Shown here: in pieces, positions 1-12,000 of the stretch
How positions within the stretch are numbered: position 1 is the stretch's first letter
Layout: each line of letters opens with the position of its first letter
Source: Euwallacea fornicatus
Taxonomy: Eukaryota; Arthropoda; Insecta; Coleoptera; Curculionidae
NCBI RefSeq assembly: GCF_040115645.1
Contig: NW_027096041.1
Span: 62,001-126,000, forward strand
Length of the DNA stretch: 64,000 nucleotides
Direction: 5' to 3'
Program-made: the position numbers and the translations under genes
Notes under the pieces: model-generated
Seen by the model: the letters and a program-made list of their open reading frames with translations, nothing else
Database searches by the model: none
Told to the model about the DNA's origin: nothing

Positions 1-9
1 TTATCGAGC

Positions 10-22
10 TTCAAAGTTTGAA
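10..22. other. Dyad 1 of the monomer, TTCAAA-N-TTTGAA
   Basis: This is a perfect inverted repeat with 6-bp arms around one base, present in most monomers. The centre is G here, T or A in other copies, and absent in 175-bp copies such as the one at 362-373, where TTCAAATTTGAA becomes a 12-bp perfect palindrome. This is the main site of length variation in the array. A role in cruciform or other non-B DNA, or as a protein site, is only inferred. Confidence 0.85.
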
Positions 23-26
23 AAGT

Positions 27-41
27 CACACAAGTTGTGTG
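27..41. other. Dyad 2 of the monomer, CACACAA-N-TTGTGTG
   Basis: This is a perfect inverted repeat with 7-bp arms around one base, its centre 18 bp from the centre of dyad 1. All four centre bases occur with both arms intact: G at 34, T at 1791, A at 4249 and C at 6182. Other monomer types break one arm, for example CACAAAAGATGTGTG, CACTCAAGTTGTGTG and CACACAAGTTCTGTG, so the dyad is a sub-family trait and not universal. Confidence 0.85.
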
Positions 42-439
42 TTTGAGCACATAAAGTACTATTTTTCTTGGAAGTTCAACAAGATGCAATCATGTTGTGT
101 TGTAACATCTTCAAAATCTCGTCGATCTGATTAATTTGACACTTTGTTTAAGGAATTTGGTCCTCATTTGCCGAAGTTATCGAGCTTCAAAGTTTGAAAA
201 GTCACACAAGTTGTGTGTTTGAGCACATAAAGTACTAATTTTCTTGGAAGTTCAACAAGATGCAATCATGTTGTGTTGTAACATCTTCAAAATCTCGTCG
301 ATCTGATTAATTTGACACTTTGTTTAAGGAATTTGGTCCTCATTTGCCGAAGTTATCGAGCTTCAAATTTGAAAAGTCACACAAGTTGTGTGTTTGAGCA
401 CATAAAGTACTATTTTTCTCGGAAGTTCAACAAGATGCA

Positions 440-460
440 ATCATGATGTGTTGTAACATC
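440..460. other. Palindrome ATCATGAT overlapping a GATGT/ACATC hairpin
   Basis: In the GATG monomer type, ATCATGAT (440-447) is an 8-bp perfect palindrome. GATGT (445-449) can pair with ACATC (456-460) across a 6-nt loop. A slightly larger nested pairing, AAGATG with CATCTT, exists in nearly every monomer (81-86 with 106-111 in the first copy). The monomers with CATGTTG lose the palindrome and the inner hairpin. These stems are short and AT-rich, so a biological role is speculative. Confidence 0.6.
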
Positions 461-2729
461 TCCAAAATCTCGTCGATCTGATTATATTGACACTTTGTTT
501 AAGGAATTTGGTCCTCATTTGCCGAAGTTATCGAGCTTCAAAGTTTGAAAAGTCACACAAGTTCTGTGTTTGAGCACATAAAGTACTAATTTTCTTGGAA
601 GTTCAACAAGATGCAATCATGTTGTGTTGTAACATCTTCAAAATCTCGTCGATCTGATTAATTTGACACTTTGTTTAAGGAATTTGGTCCTCATTTGCCG
701 AAGTTATCGAGCTTCAAAGTTTGAAAAGTCACACAAGTTGTGTGTTTGAGCACATAAAGTACTATTTTTCTCTGAAGTTCAACAAGATGCAATCATGATG
801 TGTTGTAACATCTTCAAAATCTCGTCGATCTGATTAATTTGACACTTTGTTTAAGGAATTTGGTCCTCATTTGCCGAAGTTATCGAGCTTCAAATTTGAA
901 AAGTCACACAAGTTGTGTGTTTGAGCACATAAAGTACTAATTTTCTTGGAAGTTCAACAAGATGCAATCATGTTGTGTTGTAACATCTTCAAAATCTCGT
1001 CGATCTGATTAATTTGACACTTTGTTTAAGGAATTTGGTCCTCATTTGCCGAAGTTATCGAGCTTCAAAGTTTGAAAAGTCACACAAGATGTGTGTTTGA
1101 GCACATAAAGTACTATTTTTCTCGGAAGTTCAACAAGATGCAATCATGATGTGTTGTAACATCTTCAAAATCTCGTCGATCTGATTAATTTGACACTTTG
1201 TTTAAGGAATTTGGTCCTCATTTGCCGAAGTTATCGAGCTTCAAAGTTTGAAAAGTCACACAAGTTCTGTGTTTGAGCACATAAAGTACTAATTTTCTTG
1301 GAAGTTCAACAAGATGCAATCATGTTGTGTTGTAACATCTTCAAAATCTCGTCGATCTGATTAATTTGACACTTTGTTTAAGGAATTTGGTCCTCATTTG
1401 CCGAAGTTATCGAGCTTCAAATTTGAAAAGTCACACAAATTGTGTGTTTGAGCACATAAAGTACTATTTTTCTTGGAAGTTCAACAAGATGCAATCATGA
1501 TGTGTTGTGACATCTTTAAAATCTCGTCGATCTGATTATATTGACACTTTGTTTAAGGAATTTGGTCCTCATATGCCGAAGTTATCGAGCTTCAAAGTTT
1601 GAAAAGTCACAAAAGATGTGTGTTTGAGCACATAAAGTACTATTTTTCTCGGAAGTTCAACAAGATGCAATTCTGATGTGTTGTAACATCTTCAAAATCT
1701 CGTCGATCTGATTAATTTGACACTTTGTTTAAGGAATTTGGTCCTCATTTGCCGAAGTTATCGAGCTTCAAATTTTGAAAAGTCACACAATTTGTGTGTT
1801 TGAGCACATAGAGTACTATTTTTCTTGGAAGTTCAACAAGATGCAATCATGATGTGTTGTGACATCTTCAAAATCTCGTCGATCTGATTAATTTGACACT
1901 TTGTTTAAGGAATTTGGTCCTCATTTGCCGAAGTTATCGAGCTTCAAATTTTGAAAAGTCACACAAGTTGTGTGTTTGAGCACATAAAGTACTATTTTTC
2001 TTGGAAGTTCAACAAAATGCAATCATGATGTGTTGTGACATCTTCAAAATCTCGTCGATCTGATTATATTGACACTTTGTTTAAGGAATTTGGTCCTCAT
2101 ATGCCGAAGTTATCGAGCTTCAAAGTTTGAAAAGTCACACAAGTTGTGTGTTTGAGCACATAAAGTACTATTTTTCTCTGAAGTTCAACAAGATACAATC
2201 ATGATGTGTTGTAACATCTTCAAAATCTCGTCGATCTGATTAATTTGACACTTTGTTTAAGGAATTTGGTCCTCATTTGCCGAAGTTATCGAGCTTCAAA
2301 TTTGAAAAGTCACACAAGTTGTGTGTTTGAGCACATAAAGTACTATTTTTCTTGGAAGTTCAACAAGATGCAATCATGATGTGTTGTGACATCTTCAAAA
2401 TCTCGTCGATCTGATTATATTGACACTTTGTTTAAGGAATTTGGTCCTCATATGCCGAAGTTATCGAGCTTCAAAGTTTGAAAAGTCACACAAGTTGTGT
2501 GTTTGAGCACATAAAGTACTATTTTTCTCTGAAGTTCAACAAGATGCAATCATGATGTGTTGTAACATCTTCAAAATCTCGTCGATCTGATTAATTTGAC
2601 ACTTTGTTTAAGGAATTTGGTCCTCATTTGCCGAAGTTATCGAGCTTCAAATTTGAAAAGTCACACAAGTTGTGTGTTTGAGCACATAAAGTACTATTTT
2701 TCTTGGAAGTTCAACAAGATGCAATCATG

Positions 2730-4900
2730 ATGTGTTGTGACATCTTCAAAATCTCGTCGATCTGATTATATTGACACTTTGTTTAAGGAATTTGGTCCTC
2801 ATATGCCGAAGTTATCGAGCTTCAAAGTTTGAAAAGTCACACAAGTTGTGTGTTTGAGCACATAAAGTACTATTTTTCTGTGAAGTTCAACAAGATGCAA
2901 TCATGATGTGTTGTAACATCTTCAAAATCTCGTCGATCTGATTAATTTGACACTTTGTTTAAGGAATTTGGTCCTCATTTGCCGAAGTTATCGAGCTTCA
3001 AAGTTTGAAAAGTCACACAAGATGTGTGTTTGAGCACATAAAGTACTATTTTTCTTGGAAGTTCAACAAGATGCAATCATGATGTGTTGTAACATCTTCA
3101 AAATCTCGTCGATCTGATTAATTTGACACTTTGTTTAAGGAATTTTACCACATTTTCCGAAGTTATCGAGCTTCAAATTTGAAAAGTCACACAAGTTGTG
3201 TGTTTGAGCACATAAAGTACTATTTTTCTTGGAAGTTCAACAAGATGCAATCATGATGTGTTGTGACATCTTCAAAATCTCGTCGATCTGATTATATTGA
3301 CAATTTGTTTAAGGAATTTGGTCCTCATATGCCGAAGTTATCGAGCTTCAAAGTTTGAAAAGTCACACAAGTTGTGTGTTTGAGCACATAAAGTACTATT
3401 TTTCTTGGAAGTTCAACAAGATGCAATCATGATGTGTTGTGACATCTTCAAAATCTCGTCGATCTGATTATATTGACACTTTGTTTAAGGAATTTGGTCC
3501 TCATATGCCGAAGTTATCGAGCTTCAAAGTTTGAAAAGTCACACAAGTTGTGTGTTTGAGCACATAAAGTACTATTTTTCTTGGAAGTTCAACAAGATGC
3601 AATCATGTTGTGTTGTAACATCTTCAAAATCTCGTCGATCTGATTAATTTGACACTTTGTTTAAGGAATTTGGTCCTCATTTGCCGAAGTTATCGAGCTT
3701 CAAAGTTTGAAAAGTCACACAAGTTGTGTGTTTGAGCACATAAAGTACTAATTTTCTTGGAAGTTCAACAAGATGCAATCATGTTGTGTTGTAACATCTT
3801 CAAAATCTCGTCGATCTGATTAATTTGACACTTTGTTTAAGGAATTTGGTCCTCATTTGCCGAAGTTATCGAGCTTCAAATTTGAAAAGTCACACAAGTT
3901 GTGTGTTTGAGCACATAAAGTACTATTTTTCTTGGAAGTTCAACAAGATGCAATCATGATGTGTTGTGACATCTTCAAAATCTCGTCGATCTGATTATAT
4001 TGACACTTTGTTTAAGGAATTTGGTCCTCATATGCCGAAGTTATCGAGCTTCAAAGTTTGAAAAGTCACACAAGTTGTGTGTTTGAGCACATAAAGTACT
4101 ATTTTTCTTGGAAGTTCAACAAGATGCAATCATGTTGTGTTGTAACATCTTCAAAATCTCGTCGATCTGATTAATTTGACACTTTGTTTAAGGAATTTGG
4201 TCCTCATTTGCCGAAGTTATCGAGCTTCAAATTTGAAAAGTCACACAAATTGTGTGTTTGAGCACATAAAGTACTATTTTTCTCTGAAGTTCAACAAGAT
4301 GCAATCATGATGTGTTGTAACATCTTCAAAATCTCGTCGATCTGATTAATTTGACACTTTGTTTAAGGAATTTGGTCCTCATTTGCCGAAGTTATCGAGC
4401 TTCAAAGTTTGAAAAGTCACACAAGTTCTGTGTTTGAGCACATAAAGTACTAATTTTCTTGGAAGTTCAACAAGATGCAATCATGTTGTGTTGTAACATC
4501 TTCAAAATCTCGTCGATCTGATTAATTTGACACTTTGTTTAAGGAATTTGGTCCTCATTTGCCGAAGTTATCGAGCTTCAAAGTTTGAAAAGTCACACAA
4601 GTTGTGTGTTTGAGCACATAAAGTACTATTTTTCTCTGAAGTTCAACAAGATGCAATCATGATGTGTTGTAACATCTTCAAAATCTCGTCGATCTGATTA
4701 ATTTGACACTTTGTTTAAGGAATTTGGTCCTCATTTGCCGAAGTTATCGAGCTTCAAATTTGAAAAGTCACACAAGTTGTGTGTTTGAGCACATAAAGTA
4801 CTAATTTTCTTGGAAGTTCAACAAGATGCAATCATGTTGTGTTGTAACATCTTCAAAATCTCGTCGATCTGATTAATTTGACACTTTGTTTAAGGAATTT
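2730..4900 (+). repeat. Segment A, dispersed copy also at ~13.6-15.8 kb
   Basis: The order of monomer variants matches about 13620-15790 at a constant offset of 10,892 bp. Shared rare markers are TTTTTCTGTGAAG (2871 and 13763), the block change TTTTACCACATTTTCC (around 3147 and 14039), CACACAAATTGTG and the TTCTGTG monomer. A further copy lies near 17.8-19.9 kb. Small differences exist, such as CATGTTGTG against CATATTGTG at the monomer near 4480/15373. Boundaries are approximate. Confidence 0.75.
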
Positions 4901-7900
4901 GGTCCTCATTTGCCGAAGTTATCGAGCTTCAAATTTGAAAAGTCACACAAGTTGTGTGTTTGAGCACATAAAGTACTATTTTTCTTGGAAGTTCAACAAG
5001 ATGCAATCATGGTGTGTTGTAACATCTTCAAAATCTCGTCGATCTGATTAATTTGACACTTTGTTTAACGAATTTGGTCCTCATATGCCGAAGTTATCGA
5101 GCTTCAAAGTTTGAAAAGTCACAAAAGATGTGTGTTTGAGCTCATAAAGTACTATTTTTCTCTGAAGTTCAACAAGATGCAATCATGATGTGTTGTAACA
5201 TCTTCAAAATCTCGTCGATCTGATTAATTTGACACTTTGTTTAAGGAATTTGGTCCTCATTTGCCTAAGTTATCGAGCTTCAAAGTTTGAAAAGTCACAC
5301 AAGTTGTGTGTTTGAGCACATAAAGTACTATTTTTCTTGGAAGTTCAACAAGATGCAATCATGATGTGTTGTGACATCTTCAAAATCTCGTCGATCTGAT
5401 TATATTGACACTTTGTTTAAGGAATTTGGTCCTCATATGCCGAAGTTATCGAGCTTCAAAGTTTGAAAAGTCACACAAGTTGTGTGTTTGAGCACATAAA
5501 GTACTATTTTTCTTGGAAGTTCAACAAGATGCAATCATGTTGTGTTGTAACATCTTCAAAATCTCGTCGATCTGATTAATTTGACACTTTGTTTAAGGAA
5601 TTTGGTCCTCATTTGCCGAAGTTATCGAGCTTCAAATTTTGAAAAGTCACAAAAGATGTGTGTTTGAGCACATAAAGTACTATTTTTCTTGGAAGTTCAA
5701 CAAGATGCAATCATGATGTGTTGTAACATCTTCAAAATCTCGTCGATTTGATTACTTTGACACTTTGTTTAAGGAATTTGGTCCTCATTTGCCGAAGTTA
5801 TCGAGCTTCAAATTTGAAAAGTCACACAAGTTGTGTGTTTGAGCACATAAAGTACTATTTTTCTTGGAAGTTCAACAAGATGCAATCATGGTGTGTTGTA
5901 ACATCTTCAAAATCTCGTCGATCTGATTAATTTGACACTTTGTTTAACGAATTTGGTCCTCATATGCCGAAGTTATCGAGCTTCAAAGTTTGAAAAGTCA
6001 CAAAAGATGTGTGTTTGAGCTCATAAAGTACTATTTTTCTCTGAAGTTCAACAAGATGCAATCATGATGTGTTGTAACATCTTCAAAATCTCGTCGATCT
6101 GATTAATTTGACACTTTGTTTAAGGAATTTGGTCCTCATTTGCCTAAGTTATCGAGCTTCAAAGTTTGAAAAGTCACACAACTTGTGTGTTTGAGCACAT
6201 AAAGTACTATTTTTCTTGGAAGTTCAACAAGATGCAATCATGATGTGTTGTGACATCTTCAAAATCTCGTCGATCTGATTATATTGACACTTTGTTTAAG
6301 GAATTTGGTCCTCATATGCCGAAGTTATCGAGCTTCAAATTTTGAAAAGTCACACAATTTGTGTGTTTGAGCACATAGAGTACTATTTTTCTTGGAAGTT
6401 CAACAAGATGCAATCATGATGTGTTGTGACATCTTCAAAATCTCGTCGATCTGGTTAATTTGACACTTTGTTTAAGGAATTTGGTCCTCATTTGCCGAAG
6501 TTATCGAGCTTCAAATTTTGAAAAGTCACACAAGTTGTGTGTTTGAGCACATAAAGTACTATTTTTTTTGGAAGTTCAACAAAATGCAATCATGATGTGT
6601 TGTGACATCTTCAAAATCTCGTCGATCTGATTATATTGACACTTTGTTTAAGGAATTTGGTCCTCATATGCCGAAGTTATCGAGCTTCAAAGTTTGAAAA
6701 GTCACACAAGTTGTGTGTTTGAGCACATAAAGTACTATTTTTCTCTGAAGTTCAACAAGATACAATCATGATGTGTTGTAACATCTTCAAAATCTCGTCG
6801 ATCTGATTAATTTGACACTTTGTTTAAGGAATTTGGTCCTCATATGCCGAAGTTATCGAGCTTCAAATTTTGAAAAGTCACACAATTTGTGTGTTTGAGC
6901 ACATAGAGTACTATTTTTCTTGGAAGTTCAACAAGATGCAATCATGATGTGTTGTGACATCTTCAAAATCTCGTCGATCTGGTTAATTTGACACTTTGTT
7001 TAAGGAATTTGGTCCTCATTTGCCGAAGTTATCGAGCTTCAAATTTGAAAAGTCACACAAGTTGTGTGTTTGAGCACATAAAGTACTATTTTTCTTGGAA
7101 GTTCAACAAGATGCAATCATGATGTGTTGTGACATCTTCAAAATCTCGTCGATCTGATTAATTTGACACTTTGTTTAAGGAATTTGGTCCTCATATGCCG
7201 AAGTTATCGAGCTTCAAAGTTTGAAAAGTCACACAAGTTGTGTGTTTGAGCACATAAAGTACTATTTTTCTCTGAAGTTCAACAAGATGCAATCATGATG
7301 TGTTGTGACATCTTCAAAATCTCGTCGATCTGATTATATTGACACTTTGTTTAAGGAATTTGGTCCTCATTTGCCGAAGTTATCGAGCTTCAAATTTGAA
7401 AAGTCACACAAGTTGTGTGTTTGAGCACATAAAGTACTATTTTTCTTGGAAGTTCAACAAGATGCAATCATGGTGTGTTGTAACATCTTCAAAATCTCGT
7501 CGATCTGATTAATTTGACACTTTGTTTAACGAATTTGGTCCTCATATGCCGAAGTTATCGAGCTTCAAAGTTTGAAAAGTCACAAAAGATGTGTGTTTGA
7601 GCTCATAAAGTACTATTTTTCTCTGAAGTTCAACAAGATGCAATCATGATGTGGTGTAACATCTTCAAAATCTCGTCGATCTGATTAATTTGACACTTTG
7701 TTTAAGGAATTTGGTCCTCATTTGCCTAAGTTATCGAGCTTCAAAGTTTGAAAAGTCACACAACTTGTGTGTTTGAGCACATAAAGTACTATTTTTCTTG
7801 GAAGTTCAACAAGATGCAATCATGATGTGTTGTGACATCTTCAAAATCTCGTCGATCTGATTATATTGACACTTTGTTTAAGGAATTTGGTCCTCATATG

Positions 7901-9085
7901 CCGAAGTTATCGAGCTTCAAAGTTTGAAAAGTCACACAAGTTGTGTGTTTGAGCACATAAAGTACTATTTTTCTTGGAAGTTCAACAAGACGCAATCATG
8001 TTGTGTTGTAACATCTTCAAAATCTCGTCGATCTGATTAATTTGACACTTTGTTTAAGGAATTTGGTCCTCATTTGCCGAAGTTATCGAGCTTCAAATTT
8101 GAAAAGTCACACAAATTGTGTGTTTGAGCACATAAAGTACTATTTTTCTTGGAAGTTCAACAAGATGCAATCATGATGTGTTGTGACATCTTCAAAATCT
8201 CGTCGATCTGATTATATTGACACTTTGTTTAAGGAATTTGGTCCTCATATGCCGAAGTTATCGAGCTTCAAAGTTTGAAAAGTCACAAAAGATGTGTGTT
8301 TGAGCACATAAAGTACTATTTTTCTCGGAAGTTCAACAAGATGCAATTCTGATGTGTTGTAACATCTTCAAAATCTCGTCGATCTGATTAATTTGACACT
8401 TTGTTTAAGGAATTTGGTCCTCATTTGCCGAAGTTATCGAGCTTCAAATTTGAAAAGTCACACAAGTTGTGTGTTTGAGCACATAAAGTACTATTTTTCT
8501 GGGAAGTTCAACAAGATGCAATCATGATGTGTTGTGACATCTTCAAAATCTCGTCGATCTGATTATATTGACACTTTGTTTAAGGAATTTGGTCCTCATA
8601 TGCCGAAGTTATCGAGCTTCAAAGTTTGAAAAGTCACACAAGTTGTGTGTTTGAGCACATAAAGTACTATTTTTCTCTGAAGTTCAACAAGATGCAATCA
8701 TGATGTGTTGTGACATCTTCAAAATCTCGTCGATCTGATTATATTGACACTTTGTTTAAGGAATTTGGTCCTCATATGCCGAAGTTATCGAGCTTCAAAG
8801 TTTGAAAAGTCACACAAGTTGTGTGTTTGAGCACATAAAGTACTATTTTTCTTGGAAGTTCAACAAGATGCAATCATGTTGTGTTGTAACATCTTCAAAA
8901 TCTCGTCGATCTGATTAATTTGACACTTTGTTTAAGGAATTTGGTCCTCATTTGCCGAAGTTATCGAGCTTCAAATTTTGAAAAGTCAAAAGATGTGTGT
9001 TTGAGCACATAAAGTACTATTTTTCTTGGAAGTTCAACAAGATGCAATCATGATGTGTTGTAACATCTTCAAAATCTCGTCGATC
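4870..9085 (+). repeat. Higher-order unit, copy 1 (4,216 bp, ~24 monomers)
   Basis: This block is followed directly by a second copy. Markers shared at offset 4,216 include GATTTGATTAC (5745 and 9961), GGTGTGTTG with TTTAACGAA, TGCCTAAG and CTGGTTAATTT. After about 7018 the offset becomes 4,040, because copy 1 has one extra monomer (about 6840-7018, with ATAGAGTAC and CTGGTTAA) that itself resembles the one near 6340. Inside it, about 4.82-5.45 kb repeats at about 5.70-6.33 kb with an 880-bp (5-monomer) offset. A 2-bp deletion, GTCAAAAGATG in place of GTCACAAAAGATG, is private to this copy near 8987. Confidence 0.85.
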
Positions 9086-12000
9086 TGATTACTTTGACAC
9101 TTTGTTTAAGGAATTTGGTCCTCATTTGCCGAAGTTATCGAGCTTCAAATTTGAAAAGTCACACAAGTTGTGTGTTTGAGCACATAAAGTACTATTTTTC
9201 TTGGAAGTTCAACAAGATGCAATCATGGTGTGTTGTAACATCTTCAAAATCTCGTCGATCTGATTAATTTGACACTTTGTTTAACGAATTTGGTCCTCAT
9301 ATGCCGAAGTTATCGAGCTTCAAAGTTTGAAAAGTCACAAAAGATGTGTGTTTGAGCTCATAAAGTACTATTTTTCTCTGAAGTTCAACAAGATGCAATC
9401 ATGATGTGTTGTAACATCTTCAAAATCTCGTCGATCTGATTAATTTGACACTTTGTTTAAGGAATTTGGTCCTCATTTGCCTAAGTTATCGAGCTTCAAA
9501 GTTTGAAAAGTCACACAAGTTGTGTGTTTGAGCACATAAAGTACTATTTTTCTTGGAAGTTCAACAAGATGCAATCATGATGTGTTGTGACATCTTCAAA
9601 ATCTCGTCGATCTGATTATATTGACACTTTGTTTAAGGAATTTGGTCCTCATATGCCGAAGTTATCGAGCTTCAAAGTTTGAAAAGTCACACAAGTTGTG
9701 TGTTTGAGCACATAAAGTACTATTTTTCTTGGAAGTTCAACAAGATGCAATCATGTTGTGTTGTAACATCTTCAAAATCTCGTCGATCTGATTAATTTGA
9801 CACTTTGTTTAAGGAATTTGGTCCTCATTTGCCGAAGTTATCGAGCTTCAAATTTTGAAAAGTCACAAAAGATGTGTGTTTGAGCACATAAAGTACTATT
9901 TTTCTTGGAAGTTCAACAAGATGCAATCATGATGTGTTGTAACATCTTCAAAATCTCGTCGATTTGATTACTTTGACACTTTGTTTAAGGAATTTGGTCC
10001 TCATTTGCCGAAGTTATCGAGCTTCAAATTTGAAAAGTCACACAAGTTGTGTGTTTGAGCACATAAAGTACTATTTTTCTTGGAAGTTCAACAAGATGCA
10101 ATCATGGTGTGTTGTAACATCTTCAAAATCTCGTCGATCTGATTAATTTGACACTTTGTTTAACGAATTTGGTCCTCATATGCCGAAGTTATCGAGCTTC
10201 AAAGTTTGAAAAGTCACAAAAGATGTGTGTTTGAGCTCATAAAGTACTATTTTTCTCTGAAGTTCAACAAGATGCAATCATGATGTGTTGTAACATCTTC
10301 AAAATCTCGTCGATCTGATTAATTTGACACTTTGTTTAAGGAATTTGGTCCTCATTTGCCTAAGTTATCGAGCTTCAAAGTTTGAAAAGTCACACAACTT
10401 GTGTGTTTGAGCACATAAAGTACTATTTTTCTTGGAAGTTCAACAAGATGCAATCATGATGTGTTGTGACATCTTCAAAATCTCGTCGATCTGATTATAT
10501 TGACACTTTGTTTAAGGAATTTGGTCCTCATATGCCGAAGTTATCGAGCTTCAAATTTTGAAAAGTCACACAATTTGTGTGTTTGAGCACATAGAGTACT
10601 ATTTTTCTTGGAAGTTCAACAAGATGCAATCATGATGTGTTGTGACATCTTCAAAATCTCGTCGATCTGGTTAATTTGACACTTTGTTTAAGGAATTTGG
10701 TCCTCATTTGCCGAAGTTATCGAGCTTCAAATTTTGAAAAGTCACACAAGTTGTGTGTTTGAGCACATAAAGTACTATTTTTCTTGGAAGTTCAACAAAA
10801 TGCAATCATGATGTGTTGTGACATCTTCAAAATCTCGTCGATCTGATTATATTGACACTTTGTTTAAGGAATTTGGTCCTCATATGCCGAAGTTATCGAG
10901 CTTCAAAGTTTGAAAAGTCACACAAGTTGTGTGTTTGAGCACATAAAGTACTATTTTTCTCTGAAGTTCAACAAGATACAATCATGATGTGTTGTAACAT
11001 CTTCAAAATCTCGTCGATCTGATTAATTTGACACTTTGTTTAAGGAATTTGGTCCTCATTTGCCGAAGTTATCGAGCTTCAAATTTGAAAAGTCACACAA
11101 GTTGTGTGTTTGAGCACATAAAGTACTATTTTTCTTGGAAGTTCAACAAGATGCAATCATGATGTGTTGTGACATCTTCAAAATCTCGTCGATCTGATTA
11201 ATTTGACACTTTGTTTAAGGAATTTGGTCCTCATATGCCGAAGTTATCGAGCTTCAAAGTTTGAAAAGTCACACAAGTTGTGTGTTTGAGCACATAAAGT
11301 ACTATTTTTCTCTGAAGTTCAACAAGATGCAATCATGATGTGTTGTGACATCTTCAAAATCTCGTCGATCTGATTATATTGACACTTTGTTTAAGGAATT
11401 TGGTCCTCATTTGCCGAAGTTATCGAGCTTCAAATTTGAAAAGTCACACAAGTTGTGTGTTTGAGCACATAAAGTACTATTTTTCTTGGAAGTTCAACAA
11501 GATGCAATCATGGTGTGTTGTAACATCTTCAAAATCTCGTCGATCTGATTAATTTGACACTTTGTTTAACGAATTTGGTCCTCATATGCCGAAGTTATCG
11601 AGCTTCAAAGTTTGAAAAGTCACAAAAGATGTGTGTTTGAGCTCATAAAGTACTATTTTTCTCTGAAGTTCAACAAGATGCAATCATGATGTGGTGTAAC
11701 ATCTTCAAAATCTCGTCGATCTGATTAATTTGACACTTTGTTTAAGGAATTTGGTCCTCATTTGCCTAAGTTATCGAGCTTCAAAGTTTGAAAAGTCACA
11801 CAACTTGTGTGTTTGAGCACATAAAGTACTATTTTTCTTGGAAGTTCAACAAGATGCAATCATGATGTGTTGTGACATCTTCAAAATCTCGTCGATCTGA
11901 TTATATTGACACTTTGTTTAAGGAATTTGGTCCTCATATGCCGAAGTTATCGAGCTTCAAAGTTTGAAAAGTCACACAAGTTGTGTGTTTGAGCACATAA

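Larger units (their letters stand above)
1..176 (+). repeat. Reference monomer used for numbering (first full copy)
   Basis: This copy starts at TTATCGAG and ends at GCCGAAG, directly before the next TTATCGAG at 177. Recurrent variable sites across the window are: position 16 (G, T, A or absent); the dyad at 27-41; the stretch near 46-60 (GAGCACATAAAG, GAGCTCAT, GTGCACAT, GCATATAAAG, CACATAGAG); the T-run near 60-70; the following CTTGG, CTCGG, CTCTG, CTTTG or CTGGG; GATGCAATCATG or GATGCAATTCTG; TGTAACATC or TGTGACATC; GATTAATTT, GATTATATT, GATTACTTT or GAATAATTT; and CCTCATTTG, CCTCATATG or CCTAATTTG. The rest is highly conserved. The start was chosen only because the window happens to begin there; the true phase of the repeat is arbitrary. 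Confidence 0.95.

Noticed and set aside
45..60. tRNA-derived origin or internal Pol III promoter (A/B boxes)
   Set aside because: I found no B-box-like GGTTCGANTCC in the monomer variants and no cloverleaf-like pairing; GTTCAA alone is too short.
60..85. A CENP-B box-like stretch, TTTTCTTGGAAGTTCAA
   Set aside because: It shares TTGGAA with the CENP-B box but lacks the essential TTCG and CGGG core bases in every variant I looked at.
1..176. CRISPR array
   Set aside because: Successive units are joined without unique spacers; the whole 176-bp unit is repeated with scattered point changes. This is a tandem satellite.
1..176. The monomer as a fused dimer of two ~88-bp halves, suggested by CTTCAAA occurring at 9-15 and 109-115
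   Set aside because: The two occurrences are 100 bp apart, not 88, and the sequence around them does not align beyond a few bases.
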